Part shown: positions 47,501-57,969 of the stretch, piece by piece | Layout of the letters: each line of letters opens with the position of its first letter | Position numbering within the stretch: position 1 is the stretch's first letter | NCBI GenBank assembly: GCA_036927565.1 | Contig: JAYESD010000003.1 | Coordinates: 39,993,325 to 40,057,324, forward strand | DNA: 64,000 bases | Direction of reading: 5' to 3' | Source: Tuctoria greenei | Lineage: Eukaryota; Streptophyta; Magnoliopsida; Poales; Poaceae | Program-made: the position numbers and the translations under genes | The notes under the pieces: generated by a model | The model's database searches: none | What the model was told of the DNA's origin: nothing | Seen by the model: the letters and a program-made list of their open reading frames with translations, nothing else

Positions 47501-50500
47501 GAAGTCACTGATACCAGCCCAATGGGAAAATACTGTTAGGGATTGATGCTTACGAGCCAAATGAAGAATAGTCAAACAAACAATATGATGAGGTTTACAT
47601 CTGAAGAGAACCTAAGTTACAGAAATACAAACTTTTGGGTCCATATTTAGGGCCTAATCATAACTTGATGCTACGTGTGAATTCTAACATCCCATTCTAA
47701 AATTGTCTCCAAATTTTTTTAACTGTCAATCAAGCATCCATGCAAGCTGGACATAGCCAGATTGTATGGTGTTCACTAGCAAGTGAAGCTCAATTAAAAT
47801 GCCTCGCAGAACAAACAAGCTATCATGAATGAACTAAGGGGAATTCTTGTGATTTGATCTTTTTAGAAGGGAACAGATGCAGGGGAGTAAATGAGTAATG
47901 CACTAACTGTCAAATTGTCATTCATGTAAATAGATTTATAATTTGTATATATGTCATGAGAATAAGCCCAAAATAATTTACAGCTCAAGGTATTCAAACA
48001 AGACCTTTTTCATATATGCCATGAAAACAATTTAACATTGATGGTATCAGAATACACACAAATGGTTAGATTGGATGCACTTGGAATTTTATTTCAATTG
48101 ACAAGGAATGCACACAGACAAAGAGAGATGTAGAGACAATATCATCTTTCTAGTGAATGAAGGTGTCACCCTTCACACTGTATACTTCTTTAACCTAATA
48201 CCTATGTTTCCTTGCCCGTGGAGAAAACTTGTCAGAATCATTATTGTGACATTATGGCCTCCATCCTATTAAACTAGTTTCTCTCAATATCCATTAATTT
48301 TTTGATCTACCGAAGACCTACAATTTTAGCCCAAGTGACTAATAATCAAACCGATTAATGGACTAAGGAGTAAGGATTAAACAAGGGCAGATAGGGAGAT
48401 ATGGTTACATTTCTTCTTAGATTTATACCATCATAGAACAAAAAAAAAAAGAATATCAAGCTAAAATCAACCATAAAACAAAGGAGGGCATGTATAGTTC
48501 AGTACTTGAGCTATTCCTCAGATATGGTTAGAGCATGGCTTACAAACAACCAAGAATACAACAACAACAACAACAACAACCAAACCTTTGTTGCAAGCAA
48601 ATTGGGGTCGACTAAAATATCAACCAAAAAATATCACCCATAAAAGTTGAAAGAAAGGACATGTGTACTTCAGAACTTGAGCTATAACTCTTAATATGTT
48701 TCTTTTCTGGCCCACTGTCAATCTGTAAGAACTGGCTAGAATAGAACACTAAAAACAAACAGAATATGAAGATCGGTAGTAAGTATGGTAAATGACCTCT
48801 TTTATTTGTGCAGCAGCCTCTGTAGACTTTGTTTCTCCTCCTTGCACATTTCCTGAAGAAGGTGCTGATGCTAATGCATTTTGATAGGGAAATCCAGAAA
48901 ACTTGTCAACAGGTGGACCATTGTTATCCACTGAGTGATTTGCACCTGATGTTTGTCCATACTGGATAGTCAAAGGAACGGGAGCAGCAGCAACTAGCAG
49001 ACTAGGACCTGGTGAAGCACTTGATGAACCAGGAGATACAGAAAGAAAATTAACAGCTTGCTGCACATACATAGGTTGATTTGATGTGAAGTTCTCCTTT
49101 GAGTTGTTTGAACTCCTCCTCCTCTTCTTTTGCTTACTAGAACTAATCTCACGGACTTGTCCAAAATTTTCAGGTGGTTGTGCTGCAATAGGCATTACCG
49201 CCAATGGTGCTACCTGTCCAATACCTCTTTTGGCCATATTAACCCTGTTAGCAGCCTCCTGAAGGGCCTGCATTGCTACAATATAAACCTCTAATGATGA
49301 TGCTCCCTCTTCAGCATATCTAAGTGCTTCACGAGACAAACTATTGTAACGCCATGTCAGAGAATGTACTCTGTCTTCAGTGCTACTTCTTTGTTCCTCC
49401 TTGGGCTCCTGAACTCTGTTAATTTCATCAACTTTCTCGCTTGAGCTTCTATCCATAGCATTTTTTGTCCATCTTTTTACAAAATACTGAGCAGGGAGTT
49501 CAGATATACTTCGTGCACCAAAAACAGTCAGTATGTGCTTACAGACAATTCCAAAGTATTCAAACATTCGACAGCTACATGTTGCAGATCTTCCCGAAGA
49601 ACTAAAGTGAACAGTAAATGGCTTCTTCTCGCATCCTTCAGATTTGGTCACTTTATATATGGAATCATTTCCCTCCTCTTTTACCTTTTCAGCAGTGCAA
49701 ACAGAGGCATCGATCAATTCCTGTTGGAATTTCAAAAACATTGACCTTGTGTATAGCTCCGCTCCTTGCTTCTCTATAGGCGATGATGTCTTGATATCTG
49801 GAATTGAATATTTGGTTTCAAATTCTTCCTTCATCTCCTTCTCATAACAACAGTCCAGAGCCTTTTCGTACTGCTGAATGAATGACTGTGAATCAGTGTT
49901 AGCACTGATGTAACCTTCAAATAACGAACTCCTGCTTGCACACTGCTGCTTCAATGATACATCCCCAACGAATGTATCCCTGAGGTATAACGGGATCCAT
50001 TGATGCCGGCAATTGTACAACGAGTCAAGCCATTCACTATTTTGAGAGCCAACCTTAGAAATTAATGCCTTCCAATTTGCTTCGAAATCATCAACTGTCT
50101 CAGACATGTCAATACAATTGACAAATTCCTCATGGAAGGATGGAAATGCATTCAGGATATGTGAGAGCTTATCCTGTGTTTCCTTTGTGATGTGCCACTT
50201 GCAAAAGCGGAGACTGGTTTGAGTAAATACCTTTGAAGCAGCTGATGCTGCAGCATTATCATGCTCAACAGTAAGACAGGCAGGGTGTTTACCAGACATT
50301 GCCAACAGAAATGTCTCAAAGAGCCAAACAAATGAAGACTCAGTGTTATCTGCAACGATGGCACATCCAAATAGAACTGACTGGCAGTGGTGATTGACTC
50401 CAGTAAAAGTGACAAGTGGAAGTTCATGCTTGCTTCTTTTGCAATAGTCATCCAAGACAACAGCATCTCCAAAGTCCTTGTATCCCATTCTAGCCCTTGC

Positions 50501-51334
50501 ATCAGCCCAAAATATATTCCCTACTGGATGTCCATCAACAAACTGCATTGCATAAAAGAATGTTGGGTCTTCAGATTGCATGCGTTTGACGTAATCCAAA
50601 ATTACTCGAGCACTACTCCCAATACCATCTGAAATATACTGGGGTGTCACTTGAGGTATGTCAATGCGATGCATAAGCGGTGTGAAAGGCGATGATGGTG
50701 GTTCAATTGCCAGAGGTGTGCCACCATTTCGATGACCCCCAAAGGGCCGCTGCTTGCCACACTCTGACAGTGGCTTGTGTGGGCGCAGACAATGAGACTG
50801 GTTAGCGGGAACCAGGGGATGGTTATGAGCAGTTTCCAGCTTGGTCACAGTCCACCTGCCATTGTCCTGCTTCTTCACCCGGATCATGGCCTTACAGCCA
50901 ACCCTCGTGACAGCTCGAGTCCGGCGGCCCCTTCCACTATCCTCATCGCCAGTGCCAGCATCTGCACGAGCAACATCGTTCTTCCCACGGTATGTGCGGA
51001 ACCCCTCCTTGGCGCAGACAAACTGGCGCGACATGACAGAGCCATCGCGGCGTGACCGGTGCATGACGCTAATCCTGGTGCTGAAGCCCACGCGGTGGGC
51101 GTACACATTGTAGAACGTCCAGGCGTCCTCCTCGTTATTGAACTCCATGCCCTCGAACGGGTCGACGCCGTTGTAGGCCCCGGCACGAGCAGCGTAGGCA
51201 GAGGCCGACGCCGCGCCAGCCGATCCGCTCCCTGCGTCCACCTCCATCTCCACGCGGTAGCCGACGCTGTCGTTGTCGCCGTCGCCCATTTCGCTCCCGG
51301 GCGACCACTGCTCGCTCCCCGCCCCTCTCTCCAT
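38509..51334 (-). CDS. FAR1-related sequence (FRS) transcription factor
   Basis: Proposed exons on the minus strand are 51334-48797, 41738-41570 and 39008-38509, 1068 residues, with GT-AG junctions in matching phase. Exon 1 holds a FAR1 DNA-binding domain (about residues 62-175; C...C...AHNH), a MULE-type transposase-derived domain (about 290-390) and a SWIM zinc finger (CSCRMFEYFGIVCKH, about 585-600), then a basic KKRRR patch. FRS proteins are domesticated MULE transposases acting in the nucleus as transcription factors in light and stress responses. Here the second acidic motif reads LTVEHDN, not the usual TDQD. Exons 2-3 add a Ser-rich tail with AAGARIASSSDAASIIKAAQSKG and an acidic end. 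Without splicing, exon 1 would end at 48749 after 15 other residues. The introns (7.1 and 2.6 kb) are enlarged by retroelements. Exon 1 is certain; joining the other two is an inference. Confidence 0.8.
39622..40137. mobile_element. Possible hAT-like insert nested in the intron-2 element
   Basis: 516 bases flanked by CCTCTTCT (39614-39621) and GCTCTTCT (40138-40145), seven of eight bases equal. Subterminal parts carry CGCCTAGGCGTCCAG on the left and its rough inverse on the right. Terminal bases match poorly, so this is tentative. Confidence 0.5.
41166..41249. repeat. 42-bp tandem duplication
   Basis: Two nearly perfect copies start at 41166 and 41208 (ACCACCCCACAACGC...). They lie near the 3' end of the intron-2 LTR element's interior. 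Confidence 0.88.
42444..42660. repeat. Fragment related to the LTR of the sucrose-synthase element
   Basis: The part around 42530-42580 (GGTCACCGGGCTGGCGATCAGCCCAA...) matches the last third of the LTRs at 43106 and 46278. The start is unclear and may reach back to 42250. It may be an old solo LTR of a related family. Confidence 0.4.
42664..43089. mobile_element. MITE with long inverted repeats
   Basis: 426 bases. The first ~55 bases (GAGTAAAGTGCATC...) are inverted at the end (...GATGTACTTTACTC). It is flanked by TTAATTTA and ATAATTTA (seven of eight bases). It fits a hAT- or Mutator-type MITE and directly precedes the LTR element at 43106. Confidence 0.8.
43106..43427 (+). repeat. 5' LTR of the sucrose-synthase element
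   Basis: 322 bases, starting TACTGCAG where the partner has TGTTGTGG, and ending TTACAACA. It contains GGCCTATATAGTG (a TATA-like promoter) and AATAAA. Confidence 0.8.
43533..44381. mobile_element. hAT-like element nested in the sucrose-synthase element
   Basis: 849 bases between perfect 8-bp copies of GATCTCAT (43525-43532, 44382-44389). Terminal inverted repeats are TAGAGGTGGGC and, inverted, TAGGGGTGGGC. Subterminal regions are rich in AACCGG/CCGGTT words. The middle is GC-rich with a proline-rich open frame of no known family, perhaps captured host DNA. Confidence 0.88.
45247..46353 (+). pseudogene. Captured sucrose synthase C-terminal fragment, fused ORF
   Basis: An open frame of 368 codons. 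From about residue 78 to 285 it matches the C-terminal glycosyltransferase part of plant sucrose synthase (EHKFVLKDKSKPIIFS, LVIVAGDHSKE, YSLIEEYNLKGHI, FVQPAFCEAFGL, YEKYTWKLYS). The E-X7-E motif (EAFGLAIIE) is kept, but about eight residues that normally follow MTC are absent, and the N-terminal three quarters of the enzyme is missing. There are no introns, although sucrose synthase genes have many, so the capture was at RNA level. The frame runs into the 3' LTR. It cannot be an active sucrose synthase; a regulatory RNA role is possible but untested. Confidence 0.85.
46278..46625 (+). repeat. 3' LTR of the sucrose-synthase element
   Basis: 348 bases, starting TGTTGTGGACCGGG and ending ATTCACAGCA. 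It is followed by the target duplication TAATG. Confidence 0.85.
46631..48796. other. Remaining FRS intron 1 sequence
   Basis: AT-rich intron sequence without recognisable coding parts. It contains a (CAA)n run at about 48558-48591 followed by a CAAGCAAATTGGGGT motif, a combination often found at the ends of dispersed grass repeats. Confidence 0.4.
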
Positions 51335-52035
51335 GTCCGCCGCCGAGGCAACAAAAACGCCCCCAAAAAGACGGTGCCTTTTCCTCGACCCCGGCGCCCA
51401 AAGATCAACACATCAAGCCAGAGGCATCCCTTTCGCCGGCCATGGGGCGACCGGCGATCCCCAAAAGCCCGGTCCCTGGCAGCTCGGGCGGGGAGGGAAG
51501 GGCCTGAACGGTCAATCCGTACACGGCGCGCCGAGCGCGCTGAGAGGGGAGGATACCGCGAGGTGCAGGGGACGGTGAAGGCGGGGCTCGGTGGGAGATG
51601 CGGGGTTGCCGCGGCGGCGATGGGTGGGGCGGTGCTCCGTCGAGGTGGAGGAGCAGGCAAGGAAGGGAGGTGGGGGGAAGAGGAGCTGGGTTGGGGAAGC
51701 GTGACCGGCTGGGGCGGTCTGGGGTTTGACCGGGTGCACCGGATCAGAGGGAGCAGGGGTCCGGTTCCGGCTCCCTAGGGTTTGTTTGGGTGGGGCTTCG
51801 AGAGCGGGGTTTGTTCCGTGGCCCACCGCGATTGCCTGTACTTAGACGTGCAACTGGTGGAATGGATCATTGTCACATGGTCATTGGTCAACATGCCCCG
51901 AAATAGGGCCTTTCGTTTGCTTTTTTTTTTGCAGGGGAAAAAATGGATATTTATTATGTGCACTGGAGAAAATAAACTGCTTCACTCATATTATCGTATT
52001 TCAAAAAGACAAGGCAAAGGTATAATAGATTAAGT
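51335..52035 (-). promoter_or_regulatory. 5' leader and promoter region of the FRS gene
   Basis: About 450 GC-rich bases upstream of the ATG probably hold the 5' untranslated region. Its open frames on both strands are composition effects. No clear TATA box was seen. Confidence 0.35.
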
Positions 52036-52362
52036 AATAATGCAAACACTACACCTCTAGTTAATTGCTAGTTAGCTAACAATTATTTATTAACTATTAG
52101 TTAGTTGATAATTACCTAGCTAATAATTCTTTATAAACTGTTAGTTAGCTATAAAGTATCCCTACTAGTTTGAAACTTGCTAAAAGTTAAATTATAATCT
52201 AACCACCATTATTTCTGGTGGTTTGAAATACCTCTAGGTAATTATTGTCTAGCTAACAATTATTTCTTAGCTACTAGTGAATTAATAATTTCTAGCTAAT
52301 AAATTCATTGGTTATTAGCTAGCTAATAATTGTTCACTACTAGTGATTTGGAACACGGCCTT
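52036..52362. repeat. AT-rich MITE-like stretch with AGCTAACAATTATT repeats
   Basis: About 330 bases built of repeated and inverted words (TAGCTAACAATTATTT, TAGCTAATAATT) that can fold back. The right side ends GTGATTTGGAACACGGCC, a type of end common in grass MITEs. Exact limits and duplication were not established. Confidence 0.45.
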
Positions 52363-52610
52363 GAATTTTTTTTATTTTAACTTTATTTTTTGATCATTTA
52401 ATATTAATAGCCCACATATTTTCTTTTTTGTCAAAATGATCACCTAACTGTGCACCTCATGGACGGTTGAACCACATGGTGCCCTTGCTGTCCATCTCGT
52501 GGACGATTGATCATGATGTGGCTGCTACGTCGGCCAGTCATCCACCGGTATCACACAAGCGTCACGTGGCTGCTACCTCATCGTGTTGTTTAATTCACTA
52601 AAAATAATAT

Positions 52611-53300
52611 TGTCGAAGTGTGCGATCGACACTTCCACCGGTACTACTAAAACGTAGTCTGCGGAGGTTCGTATTCGGATGGGACGCGCGTAAGATCAAG
52701 AACGAGACAATGACACAATATATTTTACATGGTTCAGGCCGCCTGAGCGTAATACCTTACTCCACGGGTGGTTGTTGACTGTTTGAGTGTGTGTGCATGA
52801 GCTTGGTCGAGTGGACTTGTCCCTTTGTACCGTGCAACACATTCCTTTTATAGTCCAAGGACTGACTGTTACATTGTCAGCCTGGCCCGACATGTGGCCC
52901 TGGTTGTCTTTAATTACCTAATACATAATTTTTATGTATTAAGTATATTTAACAGTATGATAGCGCGTCTTAATGGTGGCGTTACCAGTATTAAAGGTTC
53001 TCTGATCGTGTGTCATTAACATGACATTAATGACACGTAGTCGGGTCTTGTAACGGTCCCTTTAACTGCCCCTTGAATGTCCGTGACGTTGGAGATCCGA
53101 CAGTCTTCCCATTGTGGCTTAGGTCCGGAGGCTCGACACGTGGCAGCTCCGGAGCTTCCCTCTGTGGGGAGGAAGGTCCGGAGCTGCTATACATGTGGTA
53201 GCACTGGGACTTCCCTCTACTGGGAGTTAGGTCCGAGACCACTGGACACGTGGCATGACCGGAGCTTCCGGTCCGGTCTTGCATTACACGTCTGAATGTA
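52611..53300. repeat. Partial LTR-like sequence cut by Sirevirus 2
   Basis: It begins TGTCGAAGTG and is interrupted at 53301. The last ~200 bases hold three diverged ~60-base direct repeats around GTCCGGAG...CACGTGGCA...GGAGCTTCC. The character fits an LTR, perhaps of a minus-strand element whose remainder lies beyond the window. Confidence 0.45.
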
Positions 53301-54901
53301 TGAAAGTTGCCTAGAGGGGGGTGAATAGGCAATAATACATGAAATCACTTAATCAAACGAGATTAAATTCCTGTGGGCGGACTAGTCTGCACAGGGCCAG
53401 ACTAGTCTGCTCAGCACAGGGTGGAAACCCTAAAACTTGATTTTTACAAGTTATTTGCGAAATTAAAGTTCACCCAAAAGATAAGCAATGTGTGGTAAAC
53501 TAGTGAAGCTCAGATTGTGAAGTTTAAACACTTAGATTCCAAGTCTATAATGATGATCAAGGTGAAGAGCAATAAGAGCAATATAAACTATAATAGCAAT
53601 ACTAGTGATCACAAAAAACGAAAGACAAGTGAAACGAGATTTATCTCGTGGTTCAGCTCCACGAATAAGCCTACCTCCACGTTGAGAAGTCAACAAAAGG
53701 ACCGGGTCTCACTTGACCCTTCTCTCACCAAGCCACCACGATGGTCGGCTTGGTTTCCACTATATCAATGGGTAATCACCAAGTTTGATGGGGCTGCTCA
53801 CAACTTGAGGCTCCCCCAAATCAATACAATGAGGAGCACACGAAGATCAACTCACACAAGCCACAAAACACAACACAATGTGCAAGAGATCAAACCGAGA
53901 GCCAAAGTGCAATGATCTTCCTTTACTCTCCTCCTCAAACCCTAATCTCTTCAAGATTTGCTCTTAGAGGGTTAGTAGGACGAGTAGAAGGTTTTGGAAG
54001 GCTCTAGGATGCTTGTGGCGGCGCTAGGGTTCCAGTCTTTTTCAAATAAGCCCAGGGGTCCCCTTTTTATAGGGGTCCCGAGCCCCTTTTGCTTACATCA
54101 GCAAGGGGGCAGACTAGTCCGGCCTCAGACCCCGGACTAGTCCGGCCCTATGGGACCACTGACCTCTGGTCAATTCCCGACAACTGCCACACTGAGCAAC
54201 GATCGTCATGCTACCCGCCAAATTTCGAAATTCAAACGGTCACTAGACAACGGACTAGTCCGGTCAACAACGGACTAGTCCGAAGTGAAACAGAACCACA
54301 TGGTCTGTTCCAAAACGGACTCTTCTGGGTTGGCCCGGACTAGTCCGGCCCCTTAGGGTTTCTCTCGGTTAGTCTCACTAAGTCTCAAACGGACTAGACC
54401 GTACCCAAACGGACAAGTCCGAACTACTCCAGAGAGCTTTGGTCCGTCAAAAAATGGACAAGTCCGGACTTCTCGGACTTAGCTCCAAATTCACTCGGAT
54501 TCACTCTAGAGACATTTGGTCCGTATCAAAACGGACTTGTCTGTCATGGCCAGACTAGTTCGGCCCTAGGGCCCGGACTAGTGTGGCCTCCTAGGGTTTT
54601 TCTCATTTTAGGCTTATCACTTAGGTTTTTCTCTAAACCACCACCTTGAGCCCCTTGGTAAGATCTCAATGCACATGATACAACCACCCTCTCACATGAT
54701 ACGACTCATATAAGCTCAATACTATAGAAACCCTAATTTCTATGCTTGAGCCTTTGATGCTCGTTTTAGCCTTTTCCTTTTTGAGGGTTTTCATCTCATT
54801 TGAATCCTTGTACCTGTGCTTAAGATCACTTTAGCTCATTAGCCTCTTAATTGTCGTCATCAATCATCCAAAACTCACGAGGATGCCTAGATGCACTTTC
54901 A
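53301..54901 (-). repeat. 3' LTR of Sirevirus 2
   Basis: 1601 bases, TGAAAGT to ACTTTCA. ACTAGT pairs again lie 20-23 bases apart, for example 53381/53401, 54113/54136 and 54254/54274. A purine tract (minus strand AAAAAGGGGGAGAT) adjoins it at 54902. Confidence 0.9.
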
Positions 54902-55391
54902 ATCTCCCCCTTTTTGGTGAATTGATGACAACACATTAAGACTTCAACAACAAAGATAATAATTTGTTTTCATAACATGTATTTGTATGAGTGACTTCCC
55001 CTTAATGTATGCATCATTAGTAAGAGAGATTGAGATAGTTCTCATACATATACACGTTATGGTGGGGTGCCTAAGTGATGTGTTCATCAAGTGTGATAAG
55101 ACAACAATTATGCAAGATAGTCATGTAAATGAGGCAACACATCACAAATTTAGGCAAGATACATGAATACATGGATTAAGTCTTATAATACAACTTGAAA
55201 TGAGTTTTAAAAACATAAGTCCAACATAGATCAATACTCTCACAAATTAATATATCTTATTTCCCCCCCCCCTTCATCTCACTCCCTATATCTCTCCCCC
55301 TCGATCCAAGTGCTCATCCAAGCTATCTCCAAACAATCTCTCCCCCTTTGGGATCATGACACCAAAAAGGAAAAGAAGAGAGGAAGGGCCC

Positions 55392-57058
55392 TTAGGTCGA
55401 CTCATCATCAGAGTCATCCTCGTCATTGCCGTCTTGGCACTCGCCGTCGCTCTCCGTGGCCTCCGGGTCAAGATGTGCCTCATCATCATCGGTCGGGGCC
55501 GCGGTAGAAGTCCCAGCTTCTCCAAACTGAGCAAGCTCCTCGGCAGTGAACTCCGGAAAGGAAGTGAGATCACCATTGCTCTCCTCGGTAGGGGACATTG
55601 GAATGTCCAGCTTGTCGCACATCGCTTTGAGATACTTCTCGTTGCGACACTCCATGCGACGTTGCCGAATTTCCATCTTCCGGCAAGAGGAGAAAAGAGC
55701 CTTGAAACATTTGAAGAATCCACTTCCGCATTGCGACGAAGGCAGAGGTGGTGGAGGAGATGGCACAAAGCGAGAGGAAGAAACGGGAGGATCCACATTC
55801 TTCCTCCTAGGAGCAGCCGGCTCCGGAGGAGGGAGTTGTGGTCGAAGCCTCTGGTGAATGATATCTTTCTTGAACGGGAGACTGGAGATCTTCTCGATCA
55901 TGTACATAATGTATGGAGCATATCCACATGATTGGTTGGGGGTGTGAGAGATGTTGAAGATGTCATCAAAGATATAGTCCACCACATTGAAGCGGACATC
56001 TCCATCAATTAGCACCATCAAGTGCCTCAAGTTGCCTTGTATAATCCCCGCATCTCCATCCTTGGGGGCAATGGTCTTTCTGAGGACCCGGTTGAGCACA
56101 CTATAGAAGGGCTTGATGTTTCTAATGTGCTCGGCCTCGTACTTTGCATGACTTGGATACATATACTCCAAGGTGTCCCTATCAACTGGCTTCAGATTTG
56201 AAATGATGATCTCATTATCGAGTTGGTCCTCCATGTCAAGCAACTGAGCAAACTCCCAACAGGTGGTGGAGTACTGCTCGCCATGGGTCATCCAGGTAAT
56301 CCTCCTGTCCCCATCGGTGTGGAAGTATAAAGTGAAGTAGAACTGAGTTATGACTTCCACATTCCAGTCATACTAGAAGACCATAACTTCTGCAAGCCAT
56401 GCCTCTTGACAGCCTCAATCAAAGCATTGAAGGCTTGATGATCTTTCTGGGCCATGTAGTCCCAGTCGATCCACTGAGCATCTGTGACAGGGGTCTCCTT
56501 GGTCATATAGACCGTCCTGTAGTAGTCACAGTGGAATTCACACCAAAAGCGGGGATCCACTGTGCTCCTATCACGCTGATAAAAATTAATCTTTCTCAAC
56601 TTGTGTGCCTTCCCAGCCCCCTTATCCTTGAAGATGTTGGCATCGAATGCAGCTGCACGGTTTGGGTTCCGTGCAGGAGAGGACATCCTCAAGGGGCCAA
56701 TGGGTTGAGGGGCACCCTTCTTGACTTTGCTTGCAGCCTTCTTGTCCACAATCACCCTCTTCTTGAGTGCAGCATCAGCTGGGGCTTTGCCTTTATCTTT
56801 GGAGGTCCTCGCCCCCTGAGACTTGGCTTGCTCACCCAAGGTCACAAGTCGCTTCTGTTTCGGGGCTGCCTCGGCGGCTGCAGAGTTGTGCTCCTCTTGC
56901 CGCGTCTTCATTGCCCTCTGTGAGGAAAAGTACGCAGCCGCCATCTCTTGATCCTCTCTTTGTTTCCGACAAAAGAGAGCTTGCTTCTCCACTTCGGTCT
57001 CGGAGTCAGAAGGTGGAACATATTCATTGTCCGACATGGTTGCTGACAAGAGAAGCAA
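55392..57058 (-). pseudogene. Extra (env-position) ORF of Sirevirus 2
   Basis: 57058-56348 (probable start MSDNEYVPP at 57037) and 56360-55392 are two frames of one gene, broken by a frameshift near 56385 beside an in-frame TAG. The core matches the Sirevirus 1 ORF closely (FWCEFHCDYY, YDWNVEVI, DYIFDDIFNISHTPN, GYAPYIMYMIEK, FFKCFKALFSSCRK) and ends in an acidic tail. The N-terminal ~100 residues differ: Sirevirus 1 has a long coiled coil there. No membrane span was found. The role is unknown. Confidence 0.72.
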
Positions 57059-57969
57059 AAGAACGTGTATGAGTCAAGGAAGTTGAGGGGTAGAGGTAGA
57101 ATTCACAAAACCAACCTAGGTTAGGGTTTTTCACTGTGTAACCTGGACTTGTCCGCCCAGGGGCTGGACTAGTCCGCACTAGGTCGGACTTGTCCGCCCT
57201 GGGACCGGACTAGTCTGGTTCACATAGCAAGAACCCTAATCTAGGGAAACTTTGCAAAAACTATGGATCCTACCACAAAAATGGAGCTACATGATCACAT
57301 TGATGTGTACAACAACATTTGTGAAGAAGTTTCTATCAATGGACCCAAAAGAATTGAATTTCAAGGATTTTGGAGTTAGGTCAAGAATACCTCTTCAAAT
57401 CTTCGATTCGATGAAATGTGAGTGAGGAATCGGCCTCCAATGCTTGGGGGAAGGTTCCTAAGCACCTTAGGGCTTCAATCCACCGATTGGAATCAAGATT
57501 TTGTGGAGGGAATCGAAAATCACAGTTTGGGAGACGGTTTTCGAGCGTTTTTGGAGAGGGAGTGTTTGAATGGAAGTGGAGAGGTCGAGGGCACCCTGGG
57601 GAAGTTAAGTCCCCAAGGGCCGGACTAGTCCGGTCAGGGACCCGAACTTGTCCGGCCTCTGGACTGGGTCCGGACAGCCTGAACCGCTAGACTAGTCCGG
57701 TCCACTGGAGCGGACTAGTCCGGTCCTAAGACCTAAAACTCCTATATATTGAGTTTTTAGTGGAGATTTGATTCTTTTTGGACTATATTTCACAAAAGAT
57801 CTTTGCAAATATGGTCAGTAAGCAATCAACAATCAAACTATGACCATGATTCACAAGGATTCAATAATTTCAAAAAATAATTTGTAGAAAAATTGAGGAG
57901 GATGAGTTCTTCAAAAGCATGTGTGAATTTTGAATATAACAATCAGATGTGCAGGACTTAAGCCACATT

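Noticed and set aside
51059..51778. 239-residue plus-strand frame and the 258-residue minus frame at 50884-51660
   Set aside because: GC-rich shadows of the FRS first exon and leader.
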